Shown here: positions 16,041 through 24,380 of the stretch, in pieces | Layout: every line of letters begins with the position of its first letter | Position numbering within the stretch: the stretch's first letter is position 1 | Assembly (NCBI GenBank): GCA_964579725.1 | Contig: CAZOHG010000040.1 | Span: 1 to 34,016, forward strand | Origin: CAZOHG01 sp964579725 | Lineage (GTDB): Bacteria > Zhuqueibacterota > JdFR-76 > BMS3Abin05 | DNA length: 34,016 bases | Direction of reading: 5' to 3' | The notes under the pieces: generated by a model | The model's input: only the letters and a program-made list of their open reading frames with translations | Told to the model about the DNA's origin: nothing | Databases searched by the model: none | Translations under genes and position numbers: made by a program

Positions 16041-18338
16041 CTAAGCAGGGCGAAGTTCAGCTCCAATTTCAGATCTCAGTTTCCCTAAAAGAGATGACTG
16101 CATTTCGTTAATTTCTTCCTCTGTAAAGGTGTGATCTTCCGGAACGTATTCCAAACGCACCGCAACGCTCTTTTTGTCGGGCGGCACGGGTTTGCCTGTG
16201 TACACGTCAAAGACACCCACAGATTTCAGATATTTTCCACCCCACTGGTGAATGGCATCCAATAGGACTCCCACCGGCGTGGTCAAATCAATCATCAGCG
16301 CCAAATCGCGCCGAACCGTCGGGAACTTGGGAATGGGTTGGTAAAGCCGATTCCATTCCACCTGCTCCTCAAGAAAATCCAAGTTGATTTCAAAAGCATA
16401 CAAATCATTGGGAACATCAAAACGTTCTTTCAATTCATCACGAATTCGGCCCAGGTAACCGACGGAATGGTTATTCCACTCTATTAGAACCGAAGGATGT
16501 GAAAAAGCCCACTGATCCCTTTCCACGAACCGAATATTTTTAAGGCCAAGCTCGTCCAAAAAATACTCTACAAACCCTTTTAAATCGTAAAAATCCACGG
16601 GACGCGCCTTACGCAGCCAATGTTCGGGACGCGCCGTTCCGGAGAGCAAACCGCCCAGCATAAGACGCTCGTCCGGCCGTTCGGTTTCTCCGGTTTTGTG
16701 GAAGACCCTTCCTATTTCAAATAGGCGAAAATCCTGAATTTGCCGAAAAATATTCCGCTGAGCTACTCGAATAAGTCCCGAAATCAGCGATGGACGCAGC
16801 ACTGCCATATCCTCACTAATGGGATTGAGCAAGTGCACCACCTCGCCACCAAAGGACTCCAACGCGGCGTCGTTCCGAGGGATCATGGAATTGGTCAAGA
16901 TTTCCTTAAATCCCTGTCCCACAAATAAATCGCGGACAGAGTTCACAAACCTTTCACGCCGATTGACTGTGTCGGAAAAGACGATCTCCGTGCGCTCTTT
17001 TTCTTCAATTCGATCGTACCCGTAAATCCGGGCAATTTCTTCAATGAGATCAACAGGCCGGGTTAGATCCGGACGAAAAGTCGGCACCGTTACGCTGAAG
17101 ATTTTCCCATCGAACGACACGTCCATGCCCAGATGTGTGAGGATGCGCTGACTTTCCGCCGGTTCAATTGCCGCCCCCAACAGGCGCTCAATCGAACCGT
17201 TGGGAAGTGAAATCTGCTTCGGCTCGATTTTTTTCGGGTACACGTCCACAATGCCCTTCAGTACCTTCCCACCCGCCGTCTTTTCAATTAATTCGGCGGT
17301 TCGATTAATGACCGTTGGGGTGGCATTGGGATCCACTCCACGCTCAAACCGTGCCGAAGATTCCGTCGCAATGCCCAATTTTTTGGCCCCTTTTCGAATG
17401 GTCACGGGGTCAAAATAGGCGCACTCCAAAAGAACATCCCGGGTTGTCTCTTTGACCTCGGAATTCAAACCGCCCATCACGCCTGCCAGAGCCACCGGGC
17501 GCACGCCGTCACAAATGAGCAGAATTTCAGGGTCCAGCGTGTGTCCTTTTCCGTCCAGCGTCATAAACCGCTCACCCTCTTTCGCCCGGCGTACATTTAT
17601 TTTGTGTTGAATCACCAGGCTGTAATCAAAGGCATGAAGCGGATGGCCGAATTCCATCAGGACATAATTGGTTACGTCTACCACATTGTTAATGGCACGA
17701 ATCCCCACCGAATAGAGCCGATATTGCATCCAATACGGAGAGGGTTCAATGCGGAGGTCCTTGACTACGCGCGCGGAGTAACGCGGGCAGCCCATTGGAT
17801 CGTCAATAGTGACGGTAATTGCGTCACGGGTTTCCTCGTCGCTTTCCTGCACATACGGCTGGGGAAACCGAACCGGATTTCCGGTCAGAGCCGAAATTTC
17901 ACGGGCAATACCCAAAACACCCAGACAATCGGGGCGATTGGGCGTAATAAACAGATCGTACAGGGTGTCGTGTTCGGGCAAATAATCGGATACTCTTTTC
18001 CCGGGGGCGGCGCCCGGAAAAGGAACGGCCGTCTCGTTATCGTGGCCAAAGAGCTCCCGTCCCGTCGCGATTTTTCCATTCTGATTCAGGGCAACGTGTA
18101 AACCGACCCGCAGACCTTTTGCAGTAGCCGGCACACGGCGTACGAGCGAACCATCATTGATTGTGGCCGTTTCACCCTCGAGAGCCGTAATTTGACCAAT
18201 TTTAAAGGCAGCGTAATCGTTTCGAAGCGATTCCACCGATTCTACTTCCAAACCGACCATTGTCAGCTTGTAAGCCAGCTCGTCCGGAGAGTAATCGAAA
18301 TCCACGTAATCTTTCAGCCAGCTGTACGAAACTTTCAC
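16041..18338 (-). CDS. pheT: Phenylalanine-tRNA ligase beta subunit with reduced tRNA-binding domain
   Basis: PheT pairs with PheS as an alpha2-beta2 enzyme that charges tRNA-Phe and edits Tyr. The 765-residue protein has the N-terminal helix region (SYSWLKDYVDF), the TPNRPDCLG segment, the B3/B4 editing domain, B5, the catalytic-like domain and a full C-terminal anticodon-binding FDX-ACB domain (KFPTVRRDLALMID). Residues about 41-125, where most bacterial PheT carry an OB-fold tRNA-binding domain with HPNADKL and CGAPN motifs, are shortened by some 40 residues and lack both motifs. The start is GTG at 18338, seven bases after GAGG, and 12 bases from the pheS stop. Confidence 0.96.
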   Translation of the reverse strand: MKVSYSWLKDYVDFDYSPDELAYKLTMVGLEVESVESLRNDYAAFKIGQITALEGETATINDGSLVRRVPATAKGLRVGLHVALNQNGKIATGRELFGHDNETAVPFPGAAPGKRVSDYLPEHDTLYDLFITPNRPDCLGVLGIAREISALTGNPVRFPQPYVQESDEETRDAITVTIDDPMGCPRYSARVVKDLRIEPSPYWMQYRLYSVGIRAINNVVDVTNYVLMEFGHPLHAFDYSLVIQHKINVRRAKEGERFMTLDGKGHTLDPEILLICDGVRPVALAGVMGGLNSEVKETTRDVLLECAYFDPVTIRKGAKKLGIATESSARFERGVDPNATPTVINRTAELIEKTAGGKVLKGIVDVYPKKIEPKQISLPNGSIERLLGAAIEPAESQRILTHLGMDVSFDGKIFSVTVPTFRPDLTRPVDLIEEIARIYGYDRIEEKERTEIVFSDTVNRRERFVNSVRDLFVGQGFKEILTNSMIPRNDAALESFGGEVVHLLNPISEDMAVLRPSLISGLIRVAQRNIFRQIQDFRLFEIGRVFHKTGETERPDERLMLGGLLSGTARPEHWLRKARPVDFYDLKGFVEYFLDELGLKNIRFVERDQWAFSHPSVLIEWNNHSVGYLGRIRDELKERFDVPNDLYAFEINLDFLEEQVEWNRLYQPIPKFPTVRRDLALMIDLTTPVGVLLDAIHQWGGKYLKSVGVFDVYTGKPVPPDKKSVAVRLEYVPEDHTFTEEEINEMQSSLLGKLRSEIGAELRPA

Positions 18339-18350
18339 GCTTTTGCCTCG

Positions 18351-19379
18351 CTAAAACTGTTCCAGAAATCGAATATCATTCTCGTAAAAAAGGCGAATGT
18401 CGTCAATTTGGTATTTGAGCATCGCCAGCCGTTCCACACCCATTCCAAAGGCGTACCCCGTGTACGCGTCCGGATCGTACCCGACGGCTTTGAAAACCTC
18501 AGGGTCAACCATTCCAGCCCCTGAAATTTCCAGCCAGCCCGTCCCTTTACAGGTGCGGCATCCCTTTCCCCCGCAAATCATGCAGGTGAAGTCGTATTCC
18601 GCACTGGGTTCCGTAAATGGAAAAAAACTGGGGCGAAAACGGATTTTAACATCCCGGCCAAACATTTTTCGGGCAAATATCGCAATAACACCCTTCAAAT
18701 CCGCAAAAGAAATATTTTTGTCCACCACCAACCCTTCCACCTGATGGAAAAAGGGTGAGTGACTGGCGTCCGGCGTGTCTTTGCGGAAACAGCGGCCGGG
18801 TGCAATCATGTGAATGGGAGGCTTCTGATTTTTCATCACCCGAATTTGAACGGGGGACGTGTGGGTGCGCAGCAAATACCCGCCCGGCAAATAGAACGTG
18901 TCGTGCATGTCTCGGGCCGGGTGATCTTTTGGAATATTGAGCGCCTCGAAATTAAAATAATCACTCTCGACCTCGGGCCCTTCCTCAATGGCAAATCCCA
19001 TTTCGGCAAAAATCCGCTTAATGTCGTCCAAAACCTGCAAAAGCGGGTGCTTCTTGCCCAGATAATCACGGTCGCCAGGAAGTGTGATGTCAATTTTCGA
19101 GGCCTGCGCCCGCCTCACTTCAATTTCTCGGGCTTTTTCCTTTAGATTCGACTGGAAAAGATTCTTGAGGCGATTGAGTTCCTGACCCAACTTGGGCCGC
19201 TCCTCAGGCGGCAACTTGCCCAAAAGGGCAAACTTCTGAGACAGCAACCCCTTTTTGCTCAAATAGTGAATCCGGATGTCCTCAATGCAACGTGAGTCAT
19301 TGCAATGAGTTAATTCCGACAAAAATTGATTTTCCAGTTCTTTCAGCTCGGCGCTGTACCCACCTTCTTCAGAAGCCAT
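18351..19379 (-). CDS. pheS: Phenylalanine-tRNA ligase alpha subunit
   Basis: PheS is the catalytic subunit. The 342-residue protein has an N-terminal helical arm, class II motif 2 (GRCFRKDTPDASHSPFFHQ) and motif 3 (GYAFGMGVERLAML). A zinc-ribbon-like insert CMICGGKGCRTC (Cys 266, 269, 274, 277) precedes WLEISGAGMVDP; this form is familiar from Bacillus and Thermus type enzymes and is missing in E. coli. I chose the ATG at 19379 because the family starts near there; the longer frame overlaps the end of rplT. The Shine-Dalgarno is weak, with the start 13 bases after the rplT stop. Confidence 0.97.
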   Translation of the reverse strand: MASEEGGYSAELKELENQFLSELTHCNDSRCIEDIRIHYLSKKGLLSQKFALLGKLPPEERPKLGQELNRLKNLFQSNLKEKAREIEVRRAQASKIDITLPGDRDYLGKKHPLLQVLDDIKRIFAEMGFAIEEGPEVESDYFNFEALNIPKDHPARDMHDTFYLPGGYLLRTHTSPVQIRVMKNQKPPIHMIAPGRCFRKDTPDASHSPFFHQVEGLVVDKNISFADLKGVIAIFARKMFGRDVKIRFRPSFFPFTEPSAEYDFTCMICGGKGCRTCKGTGWLEISGAGMVDPEVFKAVGYDPDAYTGYAFGMGVERLAMLKYQIDDIRLFYENDIRFLEQF

Positions 19380-19392
19380 GTCCGCTGCGCCC

Positions 19393-19740
19393 TTATTGTT
19401 TGGCCAATGTCGCCAGCTTTTCAAAACCGGCGGGATCGTGAACAGCCATTTCAGCTAAAACCTTTCGATCCAACTCGACCCCATTTTCCTTCAGGGCGTG
19501 CATGAATTTGGAATAGCTCAAGCCGTGCAACCGGGCAGCAGCGTTAATTCGAATAATCCAGAGACGCCGAAAATCCCGTTTGCGGGCACGCCGATCTCGG
19601 TAGGCGTACAAAAGCGAACGGTCAACGGCCTCTTTGGCATTTTTTAATGTTTTGCTTTTCCGGCCCCAATAGCCCTTGGCGGCCTTTAATATCTTTTTTC
19701 TCCTGCGTCTCGAAGCAGGGTTGTTTGTTGCTCTTGGCAT
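19393..19740 (-). CDS. rplT: Ribosomal protein L20 (bL20)
   Basis: This 115-residue basic protein matches L20 throughout: RRRRKKILKAAKGYWGRKSK in the extended N-terminal arm, then the globular part with RLWIIRINAAARLHGLSYS. L20 is an early assembly protein of the 50S subunit and in several bacteria represses its own operon by binding the leader or internal RNA. AGGAGG lies seven bases before the ATG. The gap to rpmI is only ten bases, so there is little room for a separate L20 leader. Confidence 0.98.
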   Translation of the reverse strand: MPRATNNPASRRRRKKILKAAKGYWGRKSKTLKNAKEAVDRSLLYAYRDRRARKRDFRRLWIIRINAAARLHGLSYSKFMHALKENGVELDRKVLAEMAVHDPAGFEKLATLAKQ

Positions 19741-19750
19741 TATTTTCCTC

Positions 19751-19945
19751 CTAAGCCAAAATCATTCGTTTTACGCGTTCGTAGTCACCGTCGGAAACGT
19801 AATCCGGCTTTCTCAGTTTTCGCTTCCTTTTGGCCGATTTTTTTGTCAAAATATGACTGGCATGGGAATGTCCGCGCTTAATTTTTCCCGTAGCCGTGGC
19901 TCGAAAGCGCTTAGCAGCGCCTCGTTGAGATTTCATCTTGGGCAT
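19751..19945 (-). CDS. rpmI: Ribosomal protein L35 (bL35)
   Basis: The 64-residue protein has the L35 signature: PKMKSQRGAAKRFRATATGK, then HASHILTKKSAKRKRKLRK. It is strongly basic, as expected for a 50S subunit protein. GAGG lies seven bases before the ATG, and the infC stop is nine bases upstream. The infC-rpmI-rplT order is the classical bacterial arrangement. Confidence 0.98.
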   Translation of the reverse strand: MPKMKSQRGAAKRFRATATGKIKRGHSHASHILTKKSAKRKRKLRKPDYVSDGDYERVKRMILA

Positions 19946-19954
19946 ACCATATCC

Positions 19955-20467
19955 TCATTTTTTAGTCAAGAACATTACCAAATTTCGGCCCTCCGAAATG
20001 GGCCCCTTTTCCACTTTTGCAATATCGTCCAGAGTTTCTTTGACCTTTTCCAGCACTTTGTACCCGAATTCTTTGTAAATCATTTCACGCCCCCGGAACA
20101 TGACCGTCACCTTCAGGCGGTTTCCGGCTTCCAAAAACTCCCGAGCGTGTCTGATTTTGTGCTGGAAGTCGTGCTCGTCGATCTTCGGCCGAAGCCGCAC
20201 TTCTTTTACAACAATGACGTGCTGCTTCTTTTTCTGATCTTTTTCCTTTTTGCTTTGCTCGTAACGGAATTTCCCGTAATTCATGATCTTACAAACCGGC
20301 GGTTTTGCCATTGGCGCAATTTCAACCAAATCCAACGCCCTGTCCTCGGCCATTTTTAACGCCTTTTCGATTGGCATAATGCCGATTTGCTCACCTTCCG
20401 GCCCGATAACCCGAACTTCCGGTGCGGTAATTTCATTGTTTAAACGGCGATCCGTGGAATCTTTAAT
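19955..20467 (-). CDS. infC: Translation initiation factor IF-3, AUU start
   Basis: IF3 keeps the 30S subunit free and checks start codons. The 170-residue frame includes the conserved N-terminal RRLNNEITAPEVRVIGPEGE, then ALDLVEIAPMAKPPVCKIMNYGK and the C-terminal domain. The first ATG in frame (20377) would cut off 30 conserved residues. Between it and the upstream in-frame stop no ATG, GTG, TTG or CTG exists. An ATT at 20465-20467 sits seven bases after a perfect AAGGAGG, so AUU is the start, as in E. coli and Bacillus infC. IF3 discriminates against AUU, so the gene is probably autoregulated. The Shine-Dalgarno overlaps the thrS stop codon, so coupling to thrS is likely. Confidence 0.96.
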   Translation of the reverse strand: MKDSTDRRLNNEITAPEVRVIGPEGEQIGIMPIEKALKMAEDRALDLVEIAPMAKPPVCKIMNYGKFRYEQSKKEKDQKKKQHVIVVKEVRLRPKIDEHDFQHKIRHAREFLEAGNRLKVTVMFRGREMIYKEFGYKVLEKVKETLDDIAKVEKGPISEGRNLVMFLTKK

Positions 20468-20481
20468 AAGAGTTCCTCCTT
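20465..20481 (-). promoter_or_regulatory. Shine-Dalgarno and AUU start of infC
   Basis: AAGGAGG at 20475-20481, a seven-base spacer AACTCTT, then ATT at 20467-20465. The thrS TAA shares its last two bases with the Shine-Dalgarno. This pairing of a perfect site with a poor start codon is the hallmark of IF3 autocontrol. Confidence 0.9.
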
Positions 20482-22402
20482 AATTTGTGACTTGCTTTTT
20501 CTCGATTTCCTCCGAAAGAATGGAGATAAACTCCTCAAGGGCAATTTGCCCCTGATCCCCTTTGTGGCGTTTCCGGTAAGAAATCACTTCCTGCTCAGCC
20601 TCTTTGTCGCCCAGAATAACCATGTAGGGGATTTTTTGCACCTCTGCTTCTCTGATCTTGTATCCGATTTTTTCGTTCCGGTCGTCCACGAACGTCCGAA
20701 TTCCCGCGGCTTTCATTCTGGATTCTACCGACCGGGCGTAGGCGTGACTTCGTTCTGTAATAGGCAAGATGGCAACCTGCACCGGCGCCAACCACGTGGG
20801 AAAGGCCCCGGCGTAGTGTTCAATTAAAACCCCAAAGAAGCGCTCCAATGAACCCAAAAGCGCCCGATGAATCATGATCGTTCGGTGCGCTTGCCCGTCC
20901 TCGCCAATGTAGTTCACGTCAAAACGCTCTGGCAAATTGAAATCGACCTGAATTGTGGTACACTGCCATTCGCGGTTCAGGACATCCTTGATTTTGATGT
21001 CAATTTTCGGCCCGTAAAACACGCCTTCGCCGGGGTCAATTTTGTAGTCGATCCTCTTTTTTTCCAAAGCCGACCGTAAGGCATTGGTTGAAATGTCCCA
21101 GTTTTCTTGCGTTCCCACAAATTTTTCCGGCTGTGTACTCAAGTACACATTGAAATTTTCGAATCCAAATGTTCTCAAGAAAAACAGGGTGAAATCCAAT
21201 ACCTGCATGATTTCCGATTCAATTTGGTCGGGACGGCAAAAAATATGGGCATCGTCTTGAGTAAAACCGCGCACGCGCATGAGCCCGTGCAGAACCCCCG
21301 ACCGTTCGTAGCGGTACACGGTTCCCAATTCCGCCCACCGGAGAGGCAAGTCCCGGTAGCTGCGCAAATGTGATTTGTAGATTTGAATGTGGAAGGGACA
21401 ATTCATGGGTTTCAGTTGGTATTCCACTTCGTCCACGACCATTGGCGAAAACATGCTTTCTCGGTAAAAATCGAGGTGACCGCTGGTTTGCCACAAATCC
21501 AGGCGGGCAATGTGGGGCGTGTACAGAAGATCGTAACCGGCTTTAAAATGTTCGTCGCGCCAGAAGGTTTCAATGGCATTTCGAATGAACGCCCCTTTCG
21601 GGTGCCACAAAATAAGGCCGGGGCCCACGTTTTCATTAAGAGAAAACAAATCCAGCTCTTTGCCCAATCTGCGGTGGTCCCGACGTTTGGCTTCTTCCAA
21701 AAGTTTCAGATGTTCGTCCAAAAGACTCTTTTTGGGGAAAGCCGTGCCGTAAATACGTTGGAGCATTTTATTTTTCTCGTCACCCCGCCAGTAAGCCCCC
21801 GCTACGTTGAGCAATTTGGGATATTTGATGTAGCTCGTGTCGGGAAGATGAGGCCCGCGGCACAAATCCACAAAATCACCCTGTCGGTAAATGGAAACGG
21901 AATCGTCCTCAATTTCAGAGAGAATTTCTAACTTGTAGTCCTCACCGAGAGATTTAAACAATTCTACGGCTTCAGCGAGGGGCAATTCTTCTCGCCGGAT
22001 GTCAAGCGCCTGTTTGACAATTTCTTTCATGCGTTTTTCAATCGCTTCCAGGTCTTCTGCCGTAAACGGGTGATCCACATCGATGTCGTAATAAAATCCA
22101 CCCTCAATGGCCGGCCCAATGGCCAATTTGGCTTCAGGGAACAGTTCTTTCACAGCCTGAGCCATTAGGTGGGCCGAACTGTGCCAAAAGACCTCACGCC
22201 CGGCAGGATCGTCAAAGGTGAGCACCTCCAACCGCCCTCCCGTACGAATCGGACGATTCAAATCCAGCAACTGGTCGTTCAGACGCACGGCGACCGCTTG
22301 TTTGAGGAAACGCGGGGCGAATTCCTTCAAAATTTCACGAGCTGTTTTACCTTCCGGAACCGAAATTTCCTGTCCGTTAGGTAATGTAATTTTAACCTCC
22401 AA
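20480..22402 (-). CDS. thrS: Threonine-tRNA ligase
   Basis: ThrRS charges tRNA-Thr. The 640-residue protein has the TGS domain (VKITLPNGQEISVPEGKTA), the editing domain with HSSAHLMAQAV and LCRGPHLPDT, class II motif 2 (RVRGFTQDDAHIFC), the zinc-binding MNCPFH, motif 3 (HRALLGSLERFFG) and the anticodon-binding domain. I chose TTG at 22402: AAGGGAG lies eight bases before it, and the product then starts MEVKITLPN as the TGS domain should. Starts further out (GTG at 22411, TTG at 22453) would add residues encoded by a leader hairpin. It is the first gene of the long translation cluster. Confidence 0.96.
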   Translation of the reverse strand: MEVKITLPNGQEISVPEGKTAREILKEFAPRFLKQAVAVRLNDQLLDLNRPIRTGGRLEVLTFDDPAGREVFWHSSAHLMAQAVKELFPEAKLAIGPAIEGGFYYDIDVDHPFTAEDLEAIEKRMKEIVKQALDIRREELPLAEAVELFKSLGEDYKLEILSEIEDDSVSIYRQGDFVDLCRGPHLPDTSYIKYPKLLNVAGAYWRGDEKNKMLQRIYGTAFPKKSLLDEHLKLLEEAKRRDHRRLGKELDLFSLNENVGPGLILWHPKGAFIRNAIETFWRDEHFKAGYDLLYTPHIARLDLWQTSGHLDFYRESMFSPMVVDEVEYQLKPMNCPFHIQIYKSHLRSYRDLPLRWAELGTVYRYERSGVLHGLMRVRGFTQDDAHIFCRPDQIESEIMQVLDFTLFFLRTFGFENFNVYLSTQPEKFVGTQENWDISTNALRSALEKKRIDYKIDPGEGVFYGPKIDIKIKDVLNREWQCTTIQVDFNLPERFDVNYIGEDGQAHRTIMIHRALLGSLERFFGVLIEHYAGAFPTWLAPVQVAILPITERSHAYARSVESRMKAAGIRTFVDDRNEKIGYKIREAEVQKIPYMVILGDKEAEQEVISYRKRHKGDQGQIALEEFISILSEEIEKKQVTN

Positions 22403-22424
22403 AATGTACACTCCCTTATTAAAT

Positions 22425-22447
22425 AAATCCCGCCAGGAGCGGGATTT
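22425..22447 (-). terminator. Terminator-like hairpin in the thrS leader
   Basis: AAATCCCGC (22425-22433) and GCGGGATTT (22439-22447) form a perfect 9-bp stem with a 5-base loop. On the minus strand it is followed by the T-rich ATTTAAT. It lies downstream of the thrS promoter and 22 bases before the start codon, a position for attenuation. It could also end read-through from dinB. No T-box sequence or tRNA-like element was recognised. Confidence 0.5.
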
Positions 22448-22546
22448 AATCAAAAATCAGGATTTTATCGTCACAAAAATTTAATTTTGGGTTCGATTTT
22501 CCAAATAAAATAAAAACCAGACACACTCCACCGGCAAAGCGATATA

Positions 22547-22575
22547 ATTATAATTAATTTTAAAACAAAAGTCAA
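22547..22575 (-). promoter_or_regulatory. Near-consensus sigma-70 promoter of the thrS cluster
   Basis: TTGACT and TATAAT are separated by exactly 17 bases on the minus strand, matching consensus at 10 of 12 positions. Transcription would start near 22540 and give a leader of about 138 bases before thrS. It is among the clearest promoters in the window and fits high expression of translation genes. Confidence 0.8.
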
Positions 22576-22600
22576 GGAAAAATATGAACAAAACGGTAAT

Positions 22601-23800
22601 TTAGAGCAAATTTAGAGAAGAGGCGCGCCAGAGAATTCCTTCGCCGTAGGTGTCCTTGAGACGGTCCAAAACCGGAACCAGCCTTTCTCTTTTTTGAAAT
22701 TTCGGTTCGACAAAAAGTTCGGGAGCGGCTGTTCCGCCGTTTGCCGCCCGTACCAATTGGGAAACGGAAATCCCCAACAGCCGGATGTGACGATTGGGAC
22801 GAAATTTTTCGGCAAAAAGACTTTTAGCCGCCTCGTAAATGACATCTTCCAAATTGGTGGGTTGAATCAGAGTACGCTGGTGGGTGTGAGTTTCGAAATT
22901 CTCGTAGCGGTACTTCAAGGTAATGCGTCTACCCTGCCAATTTTTACGGCGCAGACGCCGTCCCACAAGTTGTGCGAGAAGCAGGAGCTCATTTTCGATT
23001 CGATCCAGATCGTTGGTGTCGCGGGCAAAAGTGTGCTCGTGTCCAACGGATTTTTCGTCGGGAAGTTCGGAAGGAGGCCGCACGGGCGAATCGATTTCTC
23101 CTCTGGCCATTCGAACTAGCAGCAGTCCGTTTTTTCCAAACCATTTTTTCAGGGTGATTTCGGACGCCCCCGCCAAATCTCCGATTGTTCGGATTCCCAG
23201 CGTGTTCAAAACCGCCACAGTGCGCTTCCCAACGCCCCACATGGCTGAAACCGGCAGGGGGTACACTTTCGATTCAATTTCATTTTCGCCCACCACCGTT
23301 AGACCGTCCGGCTTGTCCAGCTCGGAAGCAATTTTGGCCATGATTTTATTGGGGGCGATGCCGATCGTGGCCGTCACCCCCAGTTTTAGACGAATGTGCT
23401 GTTTCAAGGCGCGGGCTAAATTTTCTTCCGATCCAAACAGGCGCTCCGTGCCTGAAATATCCAAGAAAGCCTCGTCGATCGAAACCGGTTCTACCCGCGG
23501 GGTAAAGTGCAGCAAAATTTCTATGAGTTGCCGGGAGGCACTGACGTATTTGGGTGCATTTCCCTGCACAAAAATGCCGTGAGGGCATCTTCGGTGAGCC
23601 TCTTGAAGAGGCATGGCCGAATGCACCCCGTACTTTCGGGCCTCGTAAGAACAAGTGGAGACCACCCCCCTGCCCTCCAGACTCCCGCCTACAATGACCG
23701 GCTTGCCCCGTAGGTGCGGGTTGTCCCGTTGTTCAAGCGAAGCAAAAAAGGCGTCCATGTCCAGGTGGGCAATGCGTTTTCGACTGTTTTTGTCGGACAC
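22601..23800 (-). CDS. dinB: DNA polymerase IV (Y family)
   Basis: DinB copies past damaged bases with low fidelity. The 399-residue protein has HLDMDAFFAS (catalytic D14, D16 and steric gate F19), SIDEAFLD (D109, E110), the helix-hairpin-helix region WGVGKRTVAVLNTLGI and the little-finger domain. APELFVEP near the C-terminus could be the beta-clamp contact. The start is GTG at 23800, four bases after the stop of the small upstream gene and preceded by GAAGGG; a longer frame would run through that gene. It is transcribed with a DUF6504-like gene and lies downstream of lexA, so an SOS role is likely. Confidence 0.95.
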   Translation of the reverse strand: MSDKNSRKRIAHLDMDAFFASLEQRDNPHLRGKPVIVGGSLEGRGVVSTCSYEARKYGVHSAMPLQEAHRRCPHGIFVQGNAPKYVSASRQLIEILLHFTPRVEPVSIDEAFLDISGTERLFGSEENLARALKQHIRLKLGVTATIGIAPNKIMAKIASELDKPDGLTVVGENEIESKVYPLPVSAMWGVGKRTVAVLNTLGIRTIGDLAGASEITLKKWFGKNGLLLVRMARGEIDSPVRPPSELPDEKSVGHEHTFARDTNDLDRIENELLLLAQLVGRRLRRKNWQGRRITLKYRYENFETHTHQRTLIQPTNLEDVIYEAAKSLFAEKFRPNRHIRLLGISVSQLVRAANGGTAAPELFVEPKFQKRERLVPVLDRLKDTYGEGILWRASSLNLL

Positions 23801-23804
23801 GTTC

Positions 23805-24059
23805 TTACCCTTCCATGCACACACGGGTGAGTTCCCACGCCATTTTTTCGGAACTAAAGCAAAGCTCAAAGCAGTCGGGACTGCCGGCACTGACGGAGTA
23901 GTAAAAAAATTTGTTCAAACCTTCGTCACTTACCCACTTGCCGTGTACCCGATCGATTTTGTACACCCGGTTGTTCCAGCGGAATTTCAGGGGTTGCATG
24001 GAGCCGTTCCGAAAAAGGGTGATCACCTCCACGGGCTCACGGATGTCTTCAAAAACCAT
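23805..24059 (-). CDS. DUF6504-like small protein coupled to dinB
   Basis: The 84-residue protein is a small beta-rich domain: EPVEVITLFRNGSMQPLKF, then WNNRVYKIDRVHGKWV and FELCFSSEKMAWELTRV. It resembles DUF6504, a small domain often encoded beside or fused to Y-family polymerases; this is from memory of the pattern and was not searched. AGGAG lies six bases before the ATG at 24059, better than the ATG at 24083, which has none. Four bases separate its stop from dinB, so it is probably translated with the polymerase and may modulate it. Its biochemical role is unknown. Confidence 0.75.
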   Translation of the reverse strand: MVFEDIREPVEVITLFRNGSMQPLKFRWNNRVYKIDRVHGKWVSDEGLNKFFYYSVSAGSPDCFELCFSSEKMAWELTRVCMEG

Positions 24060-24380
24060 GACGTTCTCCTGAAAATCGGCCATTCATAAGGACGAAACAC
24101 CAAACGGGCTTCGATTGCATTAATAAACTCCGAGCCCCCCCTAAATTAGCGGACTCCTTTTCAAGCGCCCCCTCCGGAACACAAAAGTCCAGAAACAAGT
24201 TCGAGCTGTACCTTAAAATTCGGTTGGGAACCCAGAAAGAGCAAAAAACATTTCCCACAGAAAATAAAGACCCATTACAAAATCGAGTCTGTGGTCAAAA
24301 GACACGGCTGAATCCCTGCCCATTTATTCATTGGCAGGCAAATTTTTCCTCGCCTTACGTCCTTTTTCCGCCCTGTTTTT
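24060..24380. other. Gap between lexA and the dinB pair
   Basis: The 321 bases hold no convincing gene. A 6-bp stem CCTGCC/GGCAGG with a 12-base loop lies at 24315-24338, 43 bases past the lexA stop, but it lacks a T-run on the minus strand. A CGAACTTGTTTC-like stretch at about 24195-24206 recalls half of the LexA box but has the wrong spacing. No clear promoter for the dinB pair was seen, so read-through from lexA is possible. Confidence 0.45.

Noticed and set aside
22454..22546. T-box riboswitch in the thrS leader
   Set aside because: The conserved T-box sequence is absent and the leader is too short for the usual stems.
24195..24206. Possible second LexA box upstream of the dinB pair
   Set aside because: The GAAC and GTTT half-sites are two bases apart instead of four, so the core does not match.
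24049..24258. 69-codon minus-strand frame between lexA and the dinB pair
   Set aside because: It starts at a GTG without a ribosome-binding site and overlaps the start of the DUF6504-like gene.
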